This document shows positions 44,018-53,758 of a DNA stretch of 64,000 nt, piece after piece. The notes under the pieces were generated by a model that saw nothing but the letters and a program-made list of their open reading frames with translations, ran no database searches and was not told where the DNA came from. How positions within the stretch are numbered: the stretch's first letter is position 1; each line of letters begins with the position of its first letter. Source of the DNA: Paenibacillus sp. NEAU-GSW1 (GTDB taxonomy: Bacteria > Bacillota > Bacilli > Paenibacillales > Paenibacillaceae). The translations under genes were made by a program, and so were the position numbers. The stretch spans positions 1 to 64,000 of the forward strand of contig NZ_WOVL01000018.1 in NCBI RefSeq assembly GCF_009737085.1, in the 5' to 3' direction.

Positions 44018-44437
44018 TTAAATGTAGAACATATAGTTGTCAATTTTTCCCGCGTCTTGGAACGTAACAAGATCAGCCAGCGTTGTCGAATCGAGCACCT
44101 CAGCGATGGCGTCGCGAATGCGCAGCCAAAGATCGCGTTTCGCCGGATCATCTTCCTCGGTGAAATCGACTGGAGAGATCGGCCCTTCCAAAATACGAAT
44201 AATATCGCCGGCCGTAATCGTCTCCGGTTCTTTCGATAAAATATAGCCGCCGTATGCGCCGCGAATGCTTTTAACGAGACCGGCATTGCGAAGAGGTGCA
44301 ACCAATTGCTCCAAATAATGCTCTGAAAGCTGATTGCGCTCGGCAATGCTCTTGAGCGAAATCGGGCCTTCTCCAAATTTAGCCGCAAGCTCCATCATAA
44401 TCGTTAGACCATAGCGGCCTTTCGTCGAAATTTTCAT
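44018..44437 (-). CDS. cymR: Rrf2-family regulator CymR
   Basis: The 139-residue winged-helix protein begins MKISTKGRYGLTIMMELA. It has the recognition part RNQLSEHYLEQLVAPLRNAGLVKSIRGAYGGYILSK. It has no cysteines in the central region, so it is not an Fe-S IscR. This fits CymR, the cysteine-metabolism repressor that works with O-acetylserine thiol-lyase CysK. Gene order (cymR followed by a yrvO-like desulfurase) supports the name. Confidence 0.88.
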   Translation of the reverse strand: MKISTKGRYGLTIMMELAAKFGEGPISLKSIAERNQLSEHYLEQLVAPLRNAGLVKSIRGAYGGYILSKEPETITAGDIIRILEGPISPVDFTEEDDPAKRDLWLRIRDAIAEVLDSTTLADLVTFQDAGKIDNYMFYI

Positions 44438-44623
44438 AGTATCGGCACCTCACTTTTATTATTGCGAGCTTATGTGAATTGTTTCCCTTGATCGTATCTG
44501 TATAAATCATGGTATTCCCATAACACATCTATGTTAACATATCTTGAGATGAACTTGCGAGAAAAGGTTTGGCTTCCTATGAAAAAGTTTTTCTTCTGTG
44601 TTACAATAATACGAAGCTTGTAG

Positions 44624-45826
<1,203 letters not shown>

Positions 45827-45836
45827 GCAGAAACCG

Positions 45837-45888
45837 AAAAGCTGACCGATACGCGTATGTAAGAAACGCGTGACGGTCAGCTTTTTTT
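45837..45888. terminator. Bidirectional terminator between mnmA and the CNNM/CorC gene
   Basis: Arms AAAAGCTGACCG...ACGCGT and ACGCGT...CGGTCAGCTTTT with small mismatches and an 8-nt loop. Both strands end in a T-run. The two flanking genes converge. Confidence 0.88.
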
Positions 45889-45890
45889 CG

Positions 45891-47258
45891 TTAGCCGTAG
45901 TGTTGGCCATCCTCCTCCTCGAGCGGCAGAACAGCAGTTATTTTCACTGTGATCCGGGATATGCGAAAATGATCGGTCTCCTCGATGACAAACGCGACGC
46001 CTTTTCCGCAGGCTACTTCTTGATCCCGCTTCGGGGGGATGTCGGTCTTTGAGTAAATCCAGCCCCCGATCGTGTCGTAATCGTCCGTTTCGATATCGAG
46101 ACCGAAATAACTGTTTACTTCCTCAATGAGCATCAAGCCGCTGATCGAATAGGATGAGTCGTCCCGCTTCTCGATTTCCGGACGCTCCTCGTCGAATTCA
46201 TCCTGAATTTCGCCAACGATTTCCTCCATAATATCCTCCAGCGTCACTAGCCCCGACGTGCCGCCGTACTCGTCGATCAGAATGGCGATTTGCGATTTGC
46301 GCTTCTGCATCAGCTTAAGTAAAATGCTAATTTGGATCGATTCCGGAACGGACATGACCGGACGCGTTATTTGACGGATGTCGGTCAAGCTTTGGCCCGT
46401 ATCCTTCAGTAAATCTTTTATATGAATAAAACCGATTATATTGTCCTTATCGTTATCGCATACCGGATAGCGGGTCCGCATCTGCCCCAGCGCTATCGTC
46501 CGATTCTCCTCTATAGAAAGCTTCATATACAGACAAATCATTTCAGTGCGGGGAATCATAATTTCGCGAGCGCTCGTTTCGGCAAAATCAAAGATGTTGT
46601 CGACAAGCGTCAGCTCCGTATTGTCGATCAACCCGCTCTTATGGCTCTCCTTCATTAAAACGCGGATTTCTTCTTCCGTATGGGCCGATGCATGCTCCGA
46701 TGTCGGCTCCATGCCGAGCCGTTTCAACAGCCATCCCGCAAGCCCGTTTAATACCCATATAAACGGGTACATCAGCTTGTGAAAATAGATAAGCGGAAAT
46801 GCCGTCAAGAGCGTTATTTTCTCCGCTTTGCGAATCGCTATCGTTTTCGGCGCAAGCTCGCCAAGCACGATATGCAGTACGGTTATAAACAAAAATGCGA
46901 TTATAAAGGAAACGGAATGAACAATCACCGCATTTCCAAACCCGAGCGCGAGAAACCACGGCTCGATTACCTCCTTGATCGCCGGCTCGCCAATCCAGCC
47001 AAGTCCAAGCGATGCAAGCGTGATGCCAAGCTGGCATGCGGATAAATAAGCGTCGAGATTCGTCGTCAGGTGAACGGCGAGCTTAGCTCGGGAATGCCCC
47101 TCCGAGGCAAGCGTGTCAATTCGGCTTCCGCGAACCTTGACCATCGCAAACTCCGCCGCAACAAAAAAAGCGTTCATGAAAACCAACAGGAAGATAAGCG
47201 CCAACTGCCACAGAATCGGTAAAGGGTCGCTCAACGCATCCCTGCCCGCCCGGGTCAT
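45891..47258 (-). CDS. CNNM/CorC (HlyC family) transporter-associated protein
   Basis: The 455-residue membrane protein has a DUF21/CNNM domain with four hydrophobic segments (LALIFLLVFMNAFFVAAEFAMVKV first; ACQLGITLASLGLGWIGEPA signature). A CBS pair follows (about 215-335: MIPRTEMICLYM, IAILIDEYGGTSGLVTLEDIMEEIVGEI), then a C-terminal CorC/HlyC domain with DYDTIGGWI. Homologues move or regulate Mg2+ and Co2+; the haemolysin name is historical. Complete and normal in length. Confidence 0.93.
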   Translation of the reverse strand: MTRAGRDALSDPLPILWQLALIFLLVFMNAFFVAAEFAMVKVRGSRIDTLASEGHSRAKLAVHLTTNLDAYLSACQLGITLASLGLGWIGEPAIKEVIEPWFLALGFGNAVIVHSVSFIIAFLFITVLHIVLGELAPKTIAIRKAEKITLLTAFPLIYFHKLMYPFIWVLNGLAGWLLKRLGMEPTSEHASAHTEEEIRVLMKESHKSGLIDNTELTLVDNIFDFAETSAREIMIPRTEMICLYMKLSIEENRTIALGQMRTRYPVCDNDKDNIIGFIHIKDLLKDTGQSLTDIRQITRPVMSVPESIQISILLKLMQKRKSQIAILIDEYGGTSGLVTLEDIMEEIVGEIQDEFDEERPEIEKRDDSSYSISGLMLIEEVNSYFGLDIETDDYDTIGGWIYSKTDIPPKRDQEVACGKGVAFVIEETDHFRISRITVKITAVLPLEEEDGQHYG

Positions 47259-47533
47259 ATCTGCTGCCGGACGGCAGGCGCACCTCCTTTAATTGCCAAA
47301 GTTGCTGCTTACCTAGTTATTTTACAGTAGTGGAATCCAAGCTTTGCCGTCAAATAAAGAAAAAAGCGGTTTAGACTTATACAGCAACGGTAATTCAGTT
47401 TATTCGACCAGCATGACGCATTATTCGGCGAATGCTTGCAAAAGCTTTATTTTCTGCCGATTAGTTAAAATAATGTTCATAAAGCCGCTAACAATTGACT
47501 CATTTTTAACGTTCGCTCGTTTGCCCAATCTGT

Positions 47534-47560
47534 TATAATGCAATCAACTTTAGATTTTAA
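47534..47560 (+). promoter_or_regulatory. Probable promoter of copC-copD (extended -10)
   Basis: TGTTATAATG at 47531-47540 is an extended -10 with consensus TATAAT. The -35 is weak. It lies about 45 nt before the copC ATG. The remaining intergenic stretch (47259-47530) holds the start region of the divergent CorC gene and nothing else that I can identify. Confidence 0.55.
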
Positions 47561-47582
47561 AGCAATCAGGAGGTTTATCGAA

Positions 47583-48173
47583 ATGAAATGGACGAGAATC
47601 ATAGTGCTAATCGTTGCCGCGCTCTGGCTCATTCCAGGGGCTGCATTTGCTCACTCGGTGCTGGAAAGCTCGGTACCGGCTAAAGGAGAAAAAGTTACCG
47701 TCTCCCCGACCGAAATAGCTATGGCCTTTAACACTGAAATCGAGAGCTTGAGCAAATTCAAGCTCACTAACGAAAGCGGCGAAGAGATCGACGTAAGCGA
47801 TTCATCCGCCGAAGGGAACGAAATGAGCGGGAAAATAGCAGTTCCTCTCGCGAACGGCAGCTATACCGTGAAATGGACAATAATCGGAGCTGACGGTCAT
47901 ACGGTATCCGGCGATTATTCGTTTACCGTAGAAGCTGAAGAAGCGGCAGCAACGGAATCGCCTGCTGCGGAATCCGCTTCGCCAACCGTTGAAGCAAGCG
48001 AAGCTCCATCTGAGCAGCAGACGGAACCGGAAGCTCCGGCTCCGTCTGCTGATGCAGGTAACAAAACTTCGCAATCAGCGATGAGCTTTACTCCTATATT
48101 GGTCGTTGCGGTTGTCATTGTCGTTATGGCAGCTGTCGCCGGCGTTCTCGTTTACCGGAGGAATAAAAAATGA
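47583..48173 (+). CDS. CopC-domain copper-binding protein, membrane anchored
   Basis: This product of about 196 residues has a signal peptide (1-21) ending AFA. The mature protein starts with His, as in CopC, where the N-terminal amine and histidine bind Cu(II). The CopC fold spans about 22-118 and ends with the DGHTVSGDYSFTV motif. A low-complexity Glu/Ala/Ser/Pro linker (about 120-165) leads to a C-terminal membrane helix (about 170-190) and RRNKK. B. subtilis YcnJ fuses CopD with a CopC-like part; here they are separate and overlap by 4 nt. The ATG at 47583 has AGGAGG upstream. Confidence 0.93.
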   Translation: MKWTRIIVLIVAALWLIPGAAFAHSVLESSVPAKGEKVTVSPTEIAMAFNTEIESLSKFKLTNESGEEIDVSDSSAEGNEMSGKIAVPLANGSYTVKWTIIGADGHTVSGDYSFTVEAEEAAATESPAAESASPTVEASEAPSEQQTEPEAPAPSADAGNKTSQSAMSFTPILVVAVVIVVMAAVAGVLVYRRNKK

Positions 48174-49264
48174 TCTATGCCAGCGAAGCGCTGCTTTATT
48201 TCTGTTTCGCGATCTTGATGGGCCACTTCATCCTTCGTTTGGTTCCGGCCGACAGACGGCCGGATATCGCCGTGCCGAATGGATTGCTGCTGGCATGCGC
48301 AATCGCTATACCGGTTTTATCGTATATGCCGATTCATCAATCCGCCGTTTTATTTGCCAAAGAGTTCGAAACCTCCTATGGCGAGATGGTGTTAAGCTAT
48401 TTGCAAGACATTAAAGCCGGCAAAGCGTGGATCTGGACGGTACTCGCTTCGCTTGGCCTATCAGCGTTGCTCGCTCTTCCTTCATTCCGCAACGACAAAC
48501 ATATGCCGAAGGTCGGCCTTTTCATTACAGCGCTGCTGATCGTATGGCTCGGCTATGCGAGCCATGCTTCGACGCTCTACGGCACAAAGGGATTGCTCGT
48601 TCATACCGCCCATTTCATGGCCGTTTCGGTGTGGATCGGCATTCTGCTCGTCGTTAGCTGGTTCTCTCGCGGCGACGGCAATTGGGAGCGGATGCTTGTC
48701 TGGTTTTCACCGCTCGCCATCGGCTGCTTCCTGATTGCCCTATTGGCCGGACTTGCGCTCATGAGCTTCACGACGCCGGCGCCGGAATATATTGCCTCGT
48801 GGATGCTGCCTTACGGCCAAATGCTGCTTATTAAGCATTTGCTGCTGCTGCCGCTGCTGCTGTTCGCCTATACGAACGGCTTCGGTTATCGGGCGATGCT
48901 TCGGCAGAGCAGCGAATTTAATCTTGTTCCATGGCTAAAAGCCGAAAGCGCGGTCGCTTTGCTGCTGTTTGTCGTGACCGGGGCGCTTGGTCAGCAAACG
49001 CCGCCGCATACCGTTAGAGAAACGCTGCAAACGGTATCCCCTTCACCGCTGTTTACTTCGATTTTTCGCGGCAGCTTTAGCCCGGATTTGGCGCTTAAGC
49101 TCCAGCCGGGAATGGCCAGCATCTTGCTGATTGCCGCCGCACTTGTTATGCTATACGGATTTATAAGCATGTACCGCAGCAACCGGCTGCTAGTCGCCTC
49201 TCTTATGGGACTGCTTGCATCTGTATTCGGTTATTTCGCTCTCATGTTCGGCTTAACCGCCTGA
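48170..49264 (+). CDS. CopD-family copper transport membrane protein
   Basis: This 364-residue polytopic protein of the CopD family has about eight hydrophobic segments. Conserved histidines lie in GLLVHTAHFMAVSVWIGILLVV and in LLIKHLLLLPLLLFAYTNG, both typical for CopD. It probably moves copper inward in concert with the upstream CopC. Start codon ATG overlaps the copC stop (ATGA). Its 3' end is followed by a large hairpin. Confidence 0.92.
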   Translation: MIYASEALLYFCFAILMGHFILRLVPADRRPDIAVPNGLLLACAIAIPVLSYMPIHQSAVLFAKEFETSYGEMVLSYLQDIKAGKAWIWTVLASLGLSALLALPSFRNDKHMPKVGLFITALLIVWLGYASHASTLYGTKGLLVHTAHFMAVSVWIGILLVVSWFSRGDGNWERMLVWFSPLAIGCFLIALLAGLALMSFTTPAPEYIASWMLPYGQMLLIKHLLLLPLLLFAYTNGFGYRAMLRQSSEFNLVPWLKAESAVALLLFVVTGALGQQTPPHTVRETLQTVSPSPLFTSIFRGSFSPDLALKLQPGMASILLIAAALVMLYGFISMYRSNRLLVASLMGLLASVFGYFALMFGLTA

Positions 49265-49320
49265 CGAGCGTAAGCGGCTTCCGCCGTCCTTGGCGGCATA
49301 AACAATCGTTTCGCGGCGAT

Positions 49321-49374
49321 AGATAAAGGGGTTGTCCGCCATGGCTCAAAGCCTTGCGGACAACCCCTTTATCT
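49321..49374. terminator. Terminator between copD and the siderophore-binding protein gene
   Basis: Nineteen-bp perfect arms (AGATAAAGGGG... / ...CCCCTTTATCT) with a 16-nt loop lie between two convergent genes. The T-tract is interrupted (CTTTATCTCGTTATTT), but stem stability is high. Confidence 0.85.
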
Positions 49375-49376
49375 CG

Positions 49377-50378
49377 TTATTTGGTCAGTTTGATTTCATA
49401 AAATTCAGCCAGCTCGTCAAGCATCAAGTTAGCTGCTTTAATGCCGCCAGCCGTATTCCAAATGGCGTCATTGACTCGGTAAGCGCGGCCTTCTTTTACA
49501 GCGCTAAGCCCTTGCCATAACGGGTCGTTCGTCCATTCTTTTTCCTGCTCATCGCCTTTTCCGTCACCAGTCTCGTAAGTGAAGTAGAAGATACGATGAG
49601 CATCGGCTTCAGGAAGACGCTCTTTCGTAATCTCATCGACGAAAGTATCCTTCGCGTTTAACGTCATTTCGTTGCGCGCAAGGCCAATTTGACTCGCAAT
49701 GATGCCGGAGAAAGTATCGGTATGGTATACGCGGGTTTTGCCGCCCATGAAGCGAACGAACGATACCGTTTCCTTCAATTTATTGCCGGCTTGCGCTTTG
49801 AATTCTTCAATGCGAGCATCGAAATCAGCAATCAGCTTGTCGCCTTCCGCTGTCTTGCCAAGCGCTTCCGCGTACAGCTTGAAATTGTTCTTCCACTCTC
49901 CGCGGAGCGTTTCCGACACAACCGTCGGCGCGATTGCTTTCAATTGCTCGTAAATTTTTTCCTGACGCATTTTATTGGCAATAATAAGGTCCGGCTGCAG
50001 GCTGGCGATGAGCTCCAGATCCGGCTGGCTTTCTTCGCCAAGCACTTCTACGCCTTCCATCTCCGCTTCGATATGCGGATACCACGGGTTGCCCGTAAAC
50101 GATTTAACTGCGCCGACCGGCTTCACGCCAAGCGCAAGCACTGCTTCCGTAGACTCGTTTGTTAATACGATTACACGCTTAGGCGTTCCTTTAATTTCCG
50201 TCTCGCCCATCGCATGCTTCACAATGCGCGTATCATTGGCCGCTTGCTCGGTTTCTTCTGCGCCTGCATTGCTGCTGTTATTCGCGGTATTATTTTTTGC
50301 GCCGCAGCCGGTCGCAACGATCGCGAGCACGACAGCGCAAATGATTAGGCTGATCCAGTTGTTTTTCTTCTTCATCAT
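49377..50378 (-). CDS. Siderophore ABC transporter substrate-binding lipoprotein
   Basis: This product of about 333 residues has a lipoprotein signal with lipobox VATGC (about residues 23-27). A two-lobed FecB/BtuF-type binding fold follows (TPKRVIVLTNESTEAVLALGVKPVGA; PDLELIASLQPDLIIANKMRQEKIYEQL; AYRVNDAIWNTAGG). The class III fold and neighbouring FecCD permeases indicate ferric siderophore uptake; which siderophore is unknown. The start is at 50378 (MMKKKNN) with AGGAG upstream; the longer frame runs through the promoter. Divergent from the permease-ATPase operon with shared Fur-like sites. Confidence 0.93.
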   Translation of the reverse strand: MMKKKNNWISLIICAVVLAIVATGCGAKNNTANNSSNAGAEETEQAANDTRIVKHAMGETEIKGTPKRVIVLTNESTEAVLALGVKPVGAVKSFTGNPWYPHIEAEMEGVEVLGEESQPDLELIASLQPDLIIANKMRQEKIYEQLKAIAPTVVSETLRGEWKNNFKLYAEALGKTAEGDKLIADFDARIEEFKAQAGNKLKETVSFVRFMGGKTRVYHTDTFSGIIASQIGLARNEMTLNAKDTFVDEITKERLPEADAHRIFYFTYETGDGKGDEQEKEWTNDPLWQGLSAVKEGRAYRVNDAIWNTAGGIKAANLMLDELAEFYEIKLTK

Positions 50379-50394
50379 CAAAATCTCCTCTAGT

Positions 50395-50409
50395 TGATTA
50401 TTATTCTCA
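50395..50409 (-). promoter_or_regulatory. Fur-like box 1 (binding-protein gene)
   Basis: On the minus strand TGAGAATAATAATCA matches the 7-1-7 Fur inverted repeat TGATAATNATTATCA with two changes. It lies just downstream of the -10, a repressing position. Confidence 0.6.
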
Positions 50410-50417
50410 CTCGAACA

Positions 50418-50446
50418 ACTATAAAGAGTACGCCGGCAGAAGTCAA
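50418..50446 (-). promoter_or_regulatory. Promoter of the siderophore-binding protein gene
   Basis: The minus strand shows -35 TTGACT (50446-50441), a 17-bp spacer and -10 TATAGT (50423-50418). It lies between the two Fur-like boxes. Confidence 0.8.
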
Positions 50447-50455
50447 TGAAAATTT

Positions 50456-50470
50456 TGAGAACGATTCTCA
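50456..50470 (+). promoter_or_regulatory. Fur-like box 2, between the divergent promoters
   Basis: TGAGAACGATTCTCA is an inverted repeat of the Fur 7-1-7 type (TGAGAA / TTCTCA arms). It lies directly upstream of both -35 elements and could control both operons by iron. Confidence 0.7.
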
Positions 50471-50476
50471 TGATCG

Positions 50477-50505
50477 TTGACATCAGCATTCCGTTCATCT
50501 AAACT
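50477..50505 (+). promoter_or_regulatory. Promoter of the FecCD-ATPase operon
   Basis: Consensus -35 TTGACA (50477-50482), a 17-bp spacer and -10 TAAACT (50500-50505). Confidence 0.75.
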
Positions 50506-50546
50506 TCTACTATACTTCATGAATGACAACAAGGAGCAGGCAGCAT

Positions 50547-51539
50547 ATGCAATTGCGAGTTATAGGAATCATTCTGACTATACTGCTATTAGGGGCAGCT
50601 ATGATCGCCAGCATTGTATTTGGCGTAACCGATATACCGACTTCCACTATCATCGATTCGTTCATCCATTACGACTCCACATCCCAACAGCATCTTGTCA
50701 TTCAAACGACAAGATTTCCGCGCGCGCTAATCGCTGCAGCAGTCGGCGCAAGTCTGGCTGTGGCCGGCGCAATTATGCAGGTTATTACCCGAAACCCGAT
50801 TGCTTCTCCAAGCTTGTTCGGCGTCAACTCCGGCGCTTCCTTTATGGTCGTTATCGCCTCCGGCTGGTTAGGTTTTACCGGCATGCAGTCGCTTACCTTA
50901 TTTGCGCTGGCCGGCGCCGCTGTCAGCGGAGCCATCGTATTCGTGCTGGGAAGCATCGGACGAGACGGCATGACCCCTGTCAAAATTACGCTGGCCGGCG
51001 CTTCGATCGCGGCCTTTTTCGCCTCGCTGACGCAAGGCTTCATGCTCTCCAGCGGTAAAATGTTCGACCAAGTGCTGATCTGGCTTGTAGGCTCCGTTGC
51101 TGGACGAAATATGGCCATGCTTCACGGAGTGCTTCCTTATATGGCAGCAGGCATGATTATCGCATTCGCGTTGTCCCGCCAGCTAAACGTCCTTGGCATG
51201 GGCGACGATATTGCCCGTACGCTCGGTCAGCGAACAGCGGCCGTCAAATGGCTGTCGTCGGCAGCCGTCATATTATTAGCAGGCGCATCGGTTGCCGTTG
51301 CCGGTCCGATCGCTTTTGTCGGCATCATCATTCCGCATATCGTCCGATTTGTAATCGGCAGCGATTATCGCTGGGTTATACCATACAGCGCCGTGCTTGG
51401 CGCTATCCTGCTTGTAGTCGCCGATATCGGCTCCCGTTACATCGCAATGCCGAAAGAAGTGCCGGTCGGCGTCATGACGGCTATCCTTGGCGTTCCCTTC
51501 TTCGTCTATATCGCTCGGAAAGGACGGCGGTCAGCATGA
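50547..51539 (+). CDS. FecCD-family siderophore permease 1
   Basis: This protein of about 330 residues has the FecCD pattern of about ten membrane helices. The opening motif TTRFPRALIAAAVGASLAVAGAIMQVITRNPIASPSLFGVNSGA contains the family signature. The coupling-helix region is around AAVLLLAGASVAVAGPIAFVGIIIPHIVR. The start at 50547 is chosen because AAGGAG precedes it; an ATG at 50523 has no such site. It overlaps permease 2 by 4 nt. Confidence 0.95.
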   Translation: MQLRVIGIILTILLLGAAMIASIVFGVTDIPTSTIIDSFIHYDSTSQQHLVIQTTRFPRALIAAAVGASLAVAGAIMQVITRNPIASPSLFGVNSGASFMVVIASGWLGFTGMQSLTLFALAGAAVSGAIVFVLGSIGRDGMTPVKITLAGASIAAFFASLTQGFMLSSGKMFDQVLIWLVGSVAGRNMAMLHGVLPYMAAGMIIAFALSRQLNVLGMGDDIARTLGQRTAAVKWLSSAAVILLAGASVAVAGPIAFVGIIIPHIVRFVIGSDYRWVIPYSAVLGAILLVVADIGSRYIAMPKEVPVGVMTAILGVPFFVYIARKGRRSA

Positions 51540-52573
51540 ATAAATACAATTCCATTCGTACCCGAAAGCTTAGCTTTCTTGTAGAGAAAAAAACGGTTGC
51601 CGCGGCAACCGCCTTGCTCGTCCTTTGCACAGTTGCCGCTGTCCTTAGCACCGGCATCGGCAGCAAATTCGTCGCGCCGCTGGATGTAGTAAAGTCCATC
51701 TTCGGCTACGGCAATCCGATGCATGACGTTATTGTGCTTAAGCTTCGTTTGCCGCGTATCATCATTGCGCTTCTTGTCGGCGCCGCGCTTGCCTCGGCAG
51801 GCACTGTCCTGCAAGGACTTATTCGCAACCCGCTGGCATCGCCGGACGTTACGGGCATTACGGAAGGCGCGTCGCTTGGCGCCGTTCTATTCATTTTCTT
51901 TTTTAACGAAACGCTGTCGATTCATTGGATGCCTGTTGCCGCTATTATCGGGGCATTTGCCGTAACCTTTCTGCTCTATTTGCTCTCCTGGAAAAACGGC
52001 TCATCGGCGCTGCGCATGGTGCTGATCGGCACAGGTCTGTCCGCGGCATTCAAATCACTGTCGTATATGTTTCTAATATCCGGCCCGTTCTATCTGGCAA
52101 GCCGATCGCTCACGTTCATGACGGGAAGCATATATGGCGCCTCATGGGAAAAGGATGTGTATACGCTGCTGCCTTGGCTGCTCGTGCTGCTGCCGCTCAC
52201 TTGGCTGATGGCACGGCATGTCAACGTAGGGGCGCTTGGCGATGAAGTTGCCGGAAGCGCCGGCGCGAACGTACAGCTCCACCGCTTGCTGCTGCTGCTG
52301 TTAAGCGTTGCATTGGCAGGCGCAGCGGTCGCTATTGGCGGAGCGATTGCCTTTGTTGGCTTGATGGCTCCGCATATCGCCCGAAAGCTCGTCGGCTCGT
52401 CCTTCGGCGGACTGCTGCCAGTCAGCGCTCTAATCGGCGGTCTAATCGTCCTGCTGTCCGACTTGGCGGCGCGGACACTGTTCTCGCCGCTGGACATTCC
52501 GGCTGGCGTTTTCACTGCCGTCATTGGCGCACCTTTCTTCCTATTCTTGTTATATCGCAATCGCAACCAATAG
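51536..52573 (+). CDS. FecCD-family siderophore permease 2
   Basis: This protein of about 345 residues is the second half of the permease heterodimer. It has LRLPRIIIALLVGAALASAGTVLQGLIRNPLASPDVTGITEGA, GALGDEVAGSAGANVQ and GGAIAFVGLMAPHIARKLVGSS. The true start is the ATG at 51536, overlapping the stop of permease 1 (ATGA); the frame is open much further upstream inside permease 1, where it is only a shadow. Confidence 0.95.
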   Translation: MNKYNSIRTRKLSFLVEKKTVAAATALLVLCTVAAVLSTGIGSKFVAPLDVVKSIFGYGNPMHDVIVLKLRLPRIIIALLVGAALASAGTVLQGLIRNPLASPDVTGITEGASLGAVLFIFFFNETLSIHWMPVAAIIGAFAVTFLLYLLSWKNGSSALRMVLIGTGLSAAFKSLSYMFLISGPFYLASRSLTFMTGSIYGASWEKDVYTLLPWLLVLLPLTWLMARHVNVGALGDEVAGSAGANVQLHRLLLLLLSVALAGAAVAIGGAIAFVGLMAPHIARKLVGSSFGGLLPVSALIGGLIVLLSDLAARTLFSPLDIPAGVFTAVIGAPFFLFLLYRNRNQ

Positions 52574-52618
52574 CTGTGAACATACCGTCAGATTTGACTT
52601 GCAGGAGGCTATAAAGCA

Positions 52619-53413
52619 ATGAGCGTACTCGAAGCGAAGGAAATATCCCTTTCCTACGGGGGAAATTACATCTACGAAAACTTGAATATAACGATTCCCG
52701 AGGGCAAAGTAACCGTGTTGATCGGCAGCAACGGCTGCGGCAAATCGACGCTGCTCCGTTCGCTGGCGCGTTTGCTAAAGCCAACGCACGGCGAAATTAC
52801 GCTGGATGGCCGCAATCTTGCGGCAATGCCGGCAAAGGCTGCTGCTAAGCAGCTCTCCTTGCTTCCGCAGGGACCGACTGCGCCCGAGGGCTTAACGGTG
52901 CTGCAGCTTGTGAAGCAGGGGCGTTATCCCTACCAAAGCTGGCTTCAGCAATGGTCCAAAGAGGATGAGGCTAGCGTGCTCGATGCTCTTCGGGCGACCG
53001 ATATGGACGAGCTGGCTGAACGCTCCGTCGATTCCCTCTCCGGCGGCCAGCGGCAGCGGGCCTGGATCGCGATGACGCTGGCACAGCAGACTGGCATTAT
53101 TTTGCTGGATGAACCGACGACATATTTGGATATGACGCATCAAATCGAAGTGCTCGACCTGCTGCAGGAGATGAACGAGCGTGAAGGCCGTACTATCGTT
53201 ATGGTGCTGCATGACATTAATCTCGCATGCCGCTATGCGGATCATATCGTCGCCGTTAAAGACGGTGCGATCGCCGCGCAAGGCGCTCCAGGCGATATCG
53301 TCGATGCCGCTATGATCGAGTCCGTTTTTCGGCTTAAATGCGAGGTCATCGCCGACCCGCTTTACGGAACACCTCTCATCGTGCCGCATGGCAAACGAAA
53401 AAGAACGGTGTAG
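52619..53413 (+). CDS. Siderophore ABC transporter ATPase (FecE/FhuC type)
   Basis: This 264-residue ATPase has Walker A GSNGCGKST (36-44), a Q-loop in LLPQGPTAP, the signature LSGGQRQRAW, Walker B IILLDEPTTYLD and the switch histidine in MVLHDINLA. It energises the two FecCD permeases. AGGAGG lies 8 nt upstream of the ATG. No clear hairpin is found right after the stop; the long hairpin at 53707 may serve this unit. Confidence 0.96.
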   Translation: MSVLEAKEISLSYGGNYIYENLNITIPEGKVTVLIGSNGCGKSTLLRSLARLLKPTHGEITLDGRNLAAMPAKAAAKQLSLLPQGPTAPEGLTVLQLVKQGRYPYQSWLQQWSKEDEASVLDALRATDMDELAERSVDSLSGGQRQRAWIAMTLAQQTGIILLDEPTTYLDMTHQIEVLDLLQEMNEREGRTIVMVLHDINLACRYADHIVAVKDGAIAAQGAPGDIVDAAMIESVFRLKCEVIADPLYGTPLIVPHGKRKRTV

Positions 53414-53706
53414 CATTATCCGCAGCGGCGCTCGTTTAAGTGCCAATACCTTATCTAAAGCCGTGACTTGGCGAAGCTGAATCGCAATTTTAAGAAACTT
53501 AATTCGTTGTTTGATTGTGCTTCCTGTCACATTTTAACGAACAGCGAAAAACTTTACGCTATCCGTGAACTTACTTGCGCTAATAGCGAATACAGCTTTC
53601 CTAATCGCTGCCTCCTACGCTCAGCTCCTCCTATCAGCGAAATTAGGTTCCTTATAAAGCGAAGCAGCTTCGCTAATCGTCCGGAATTAGGCGCGGACAT
53701 ACAAAG
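53414..53706. other. Noncoding stretch with repeated GCGAA/CGCTAA motifs
   Basis: No supported gene lies here. The stretch contains several short copies of GCGAA and CGCTAAT in both orientations. One is a perfect 8-1-8 palindrome AGCGAAGC-A-GCTTCGCT at 53658-53674. Base composition is lower in GC than the genes on either side. It may be a decayed small repeat element. Confidence 0.45.
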
Positions 53707-53755
53707 AGACAGCTCGGCATCGTGGCGATTTACACGATGCCGAGCTGTCTTTTTG
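53707..53755. terminator. Long-stem terminator between the ABC operon and rarA
   Basis: Perfect 18-bp arms beginning AGACAGCTCGG with an 8-nt loop, followed by TTTTT on the plus strand. It lies between convergent transcription units. Confidence 0.9.
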
Positions 53756-53758
53756 CAA

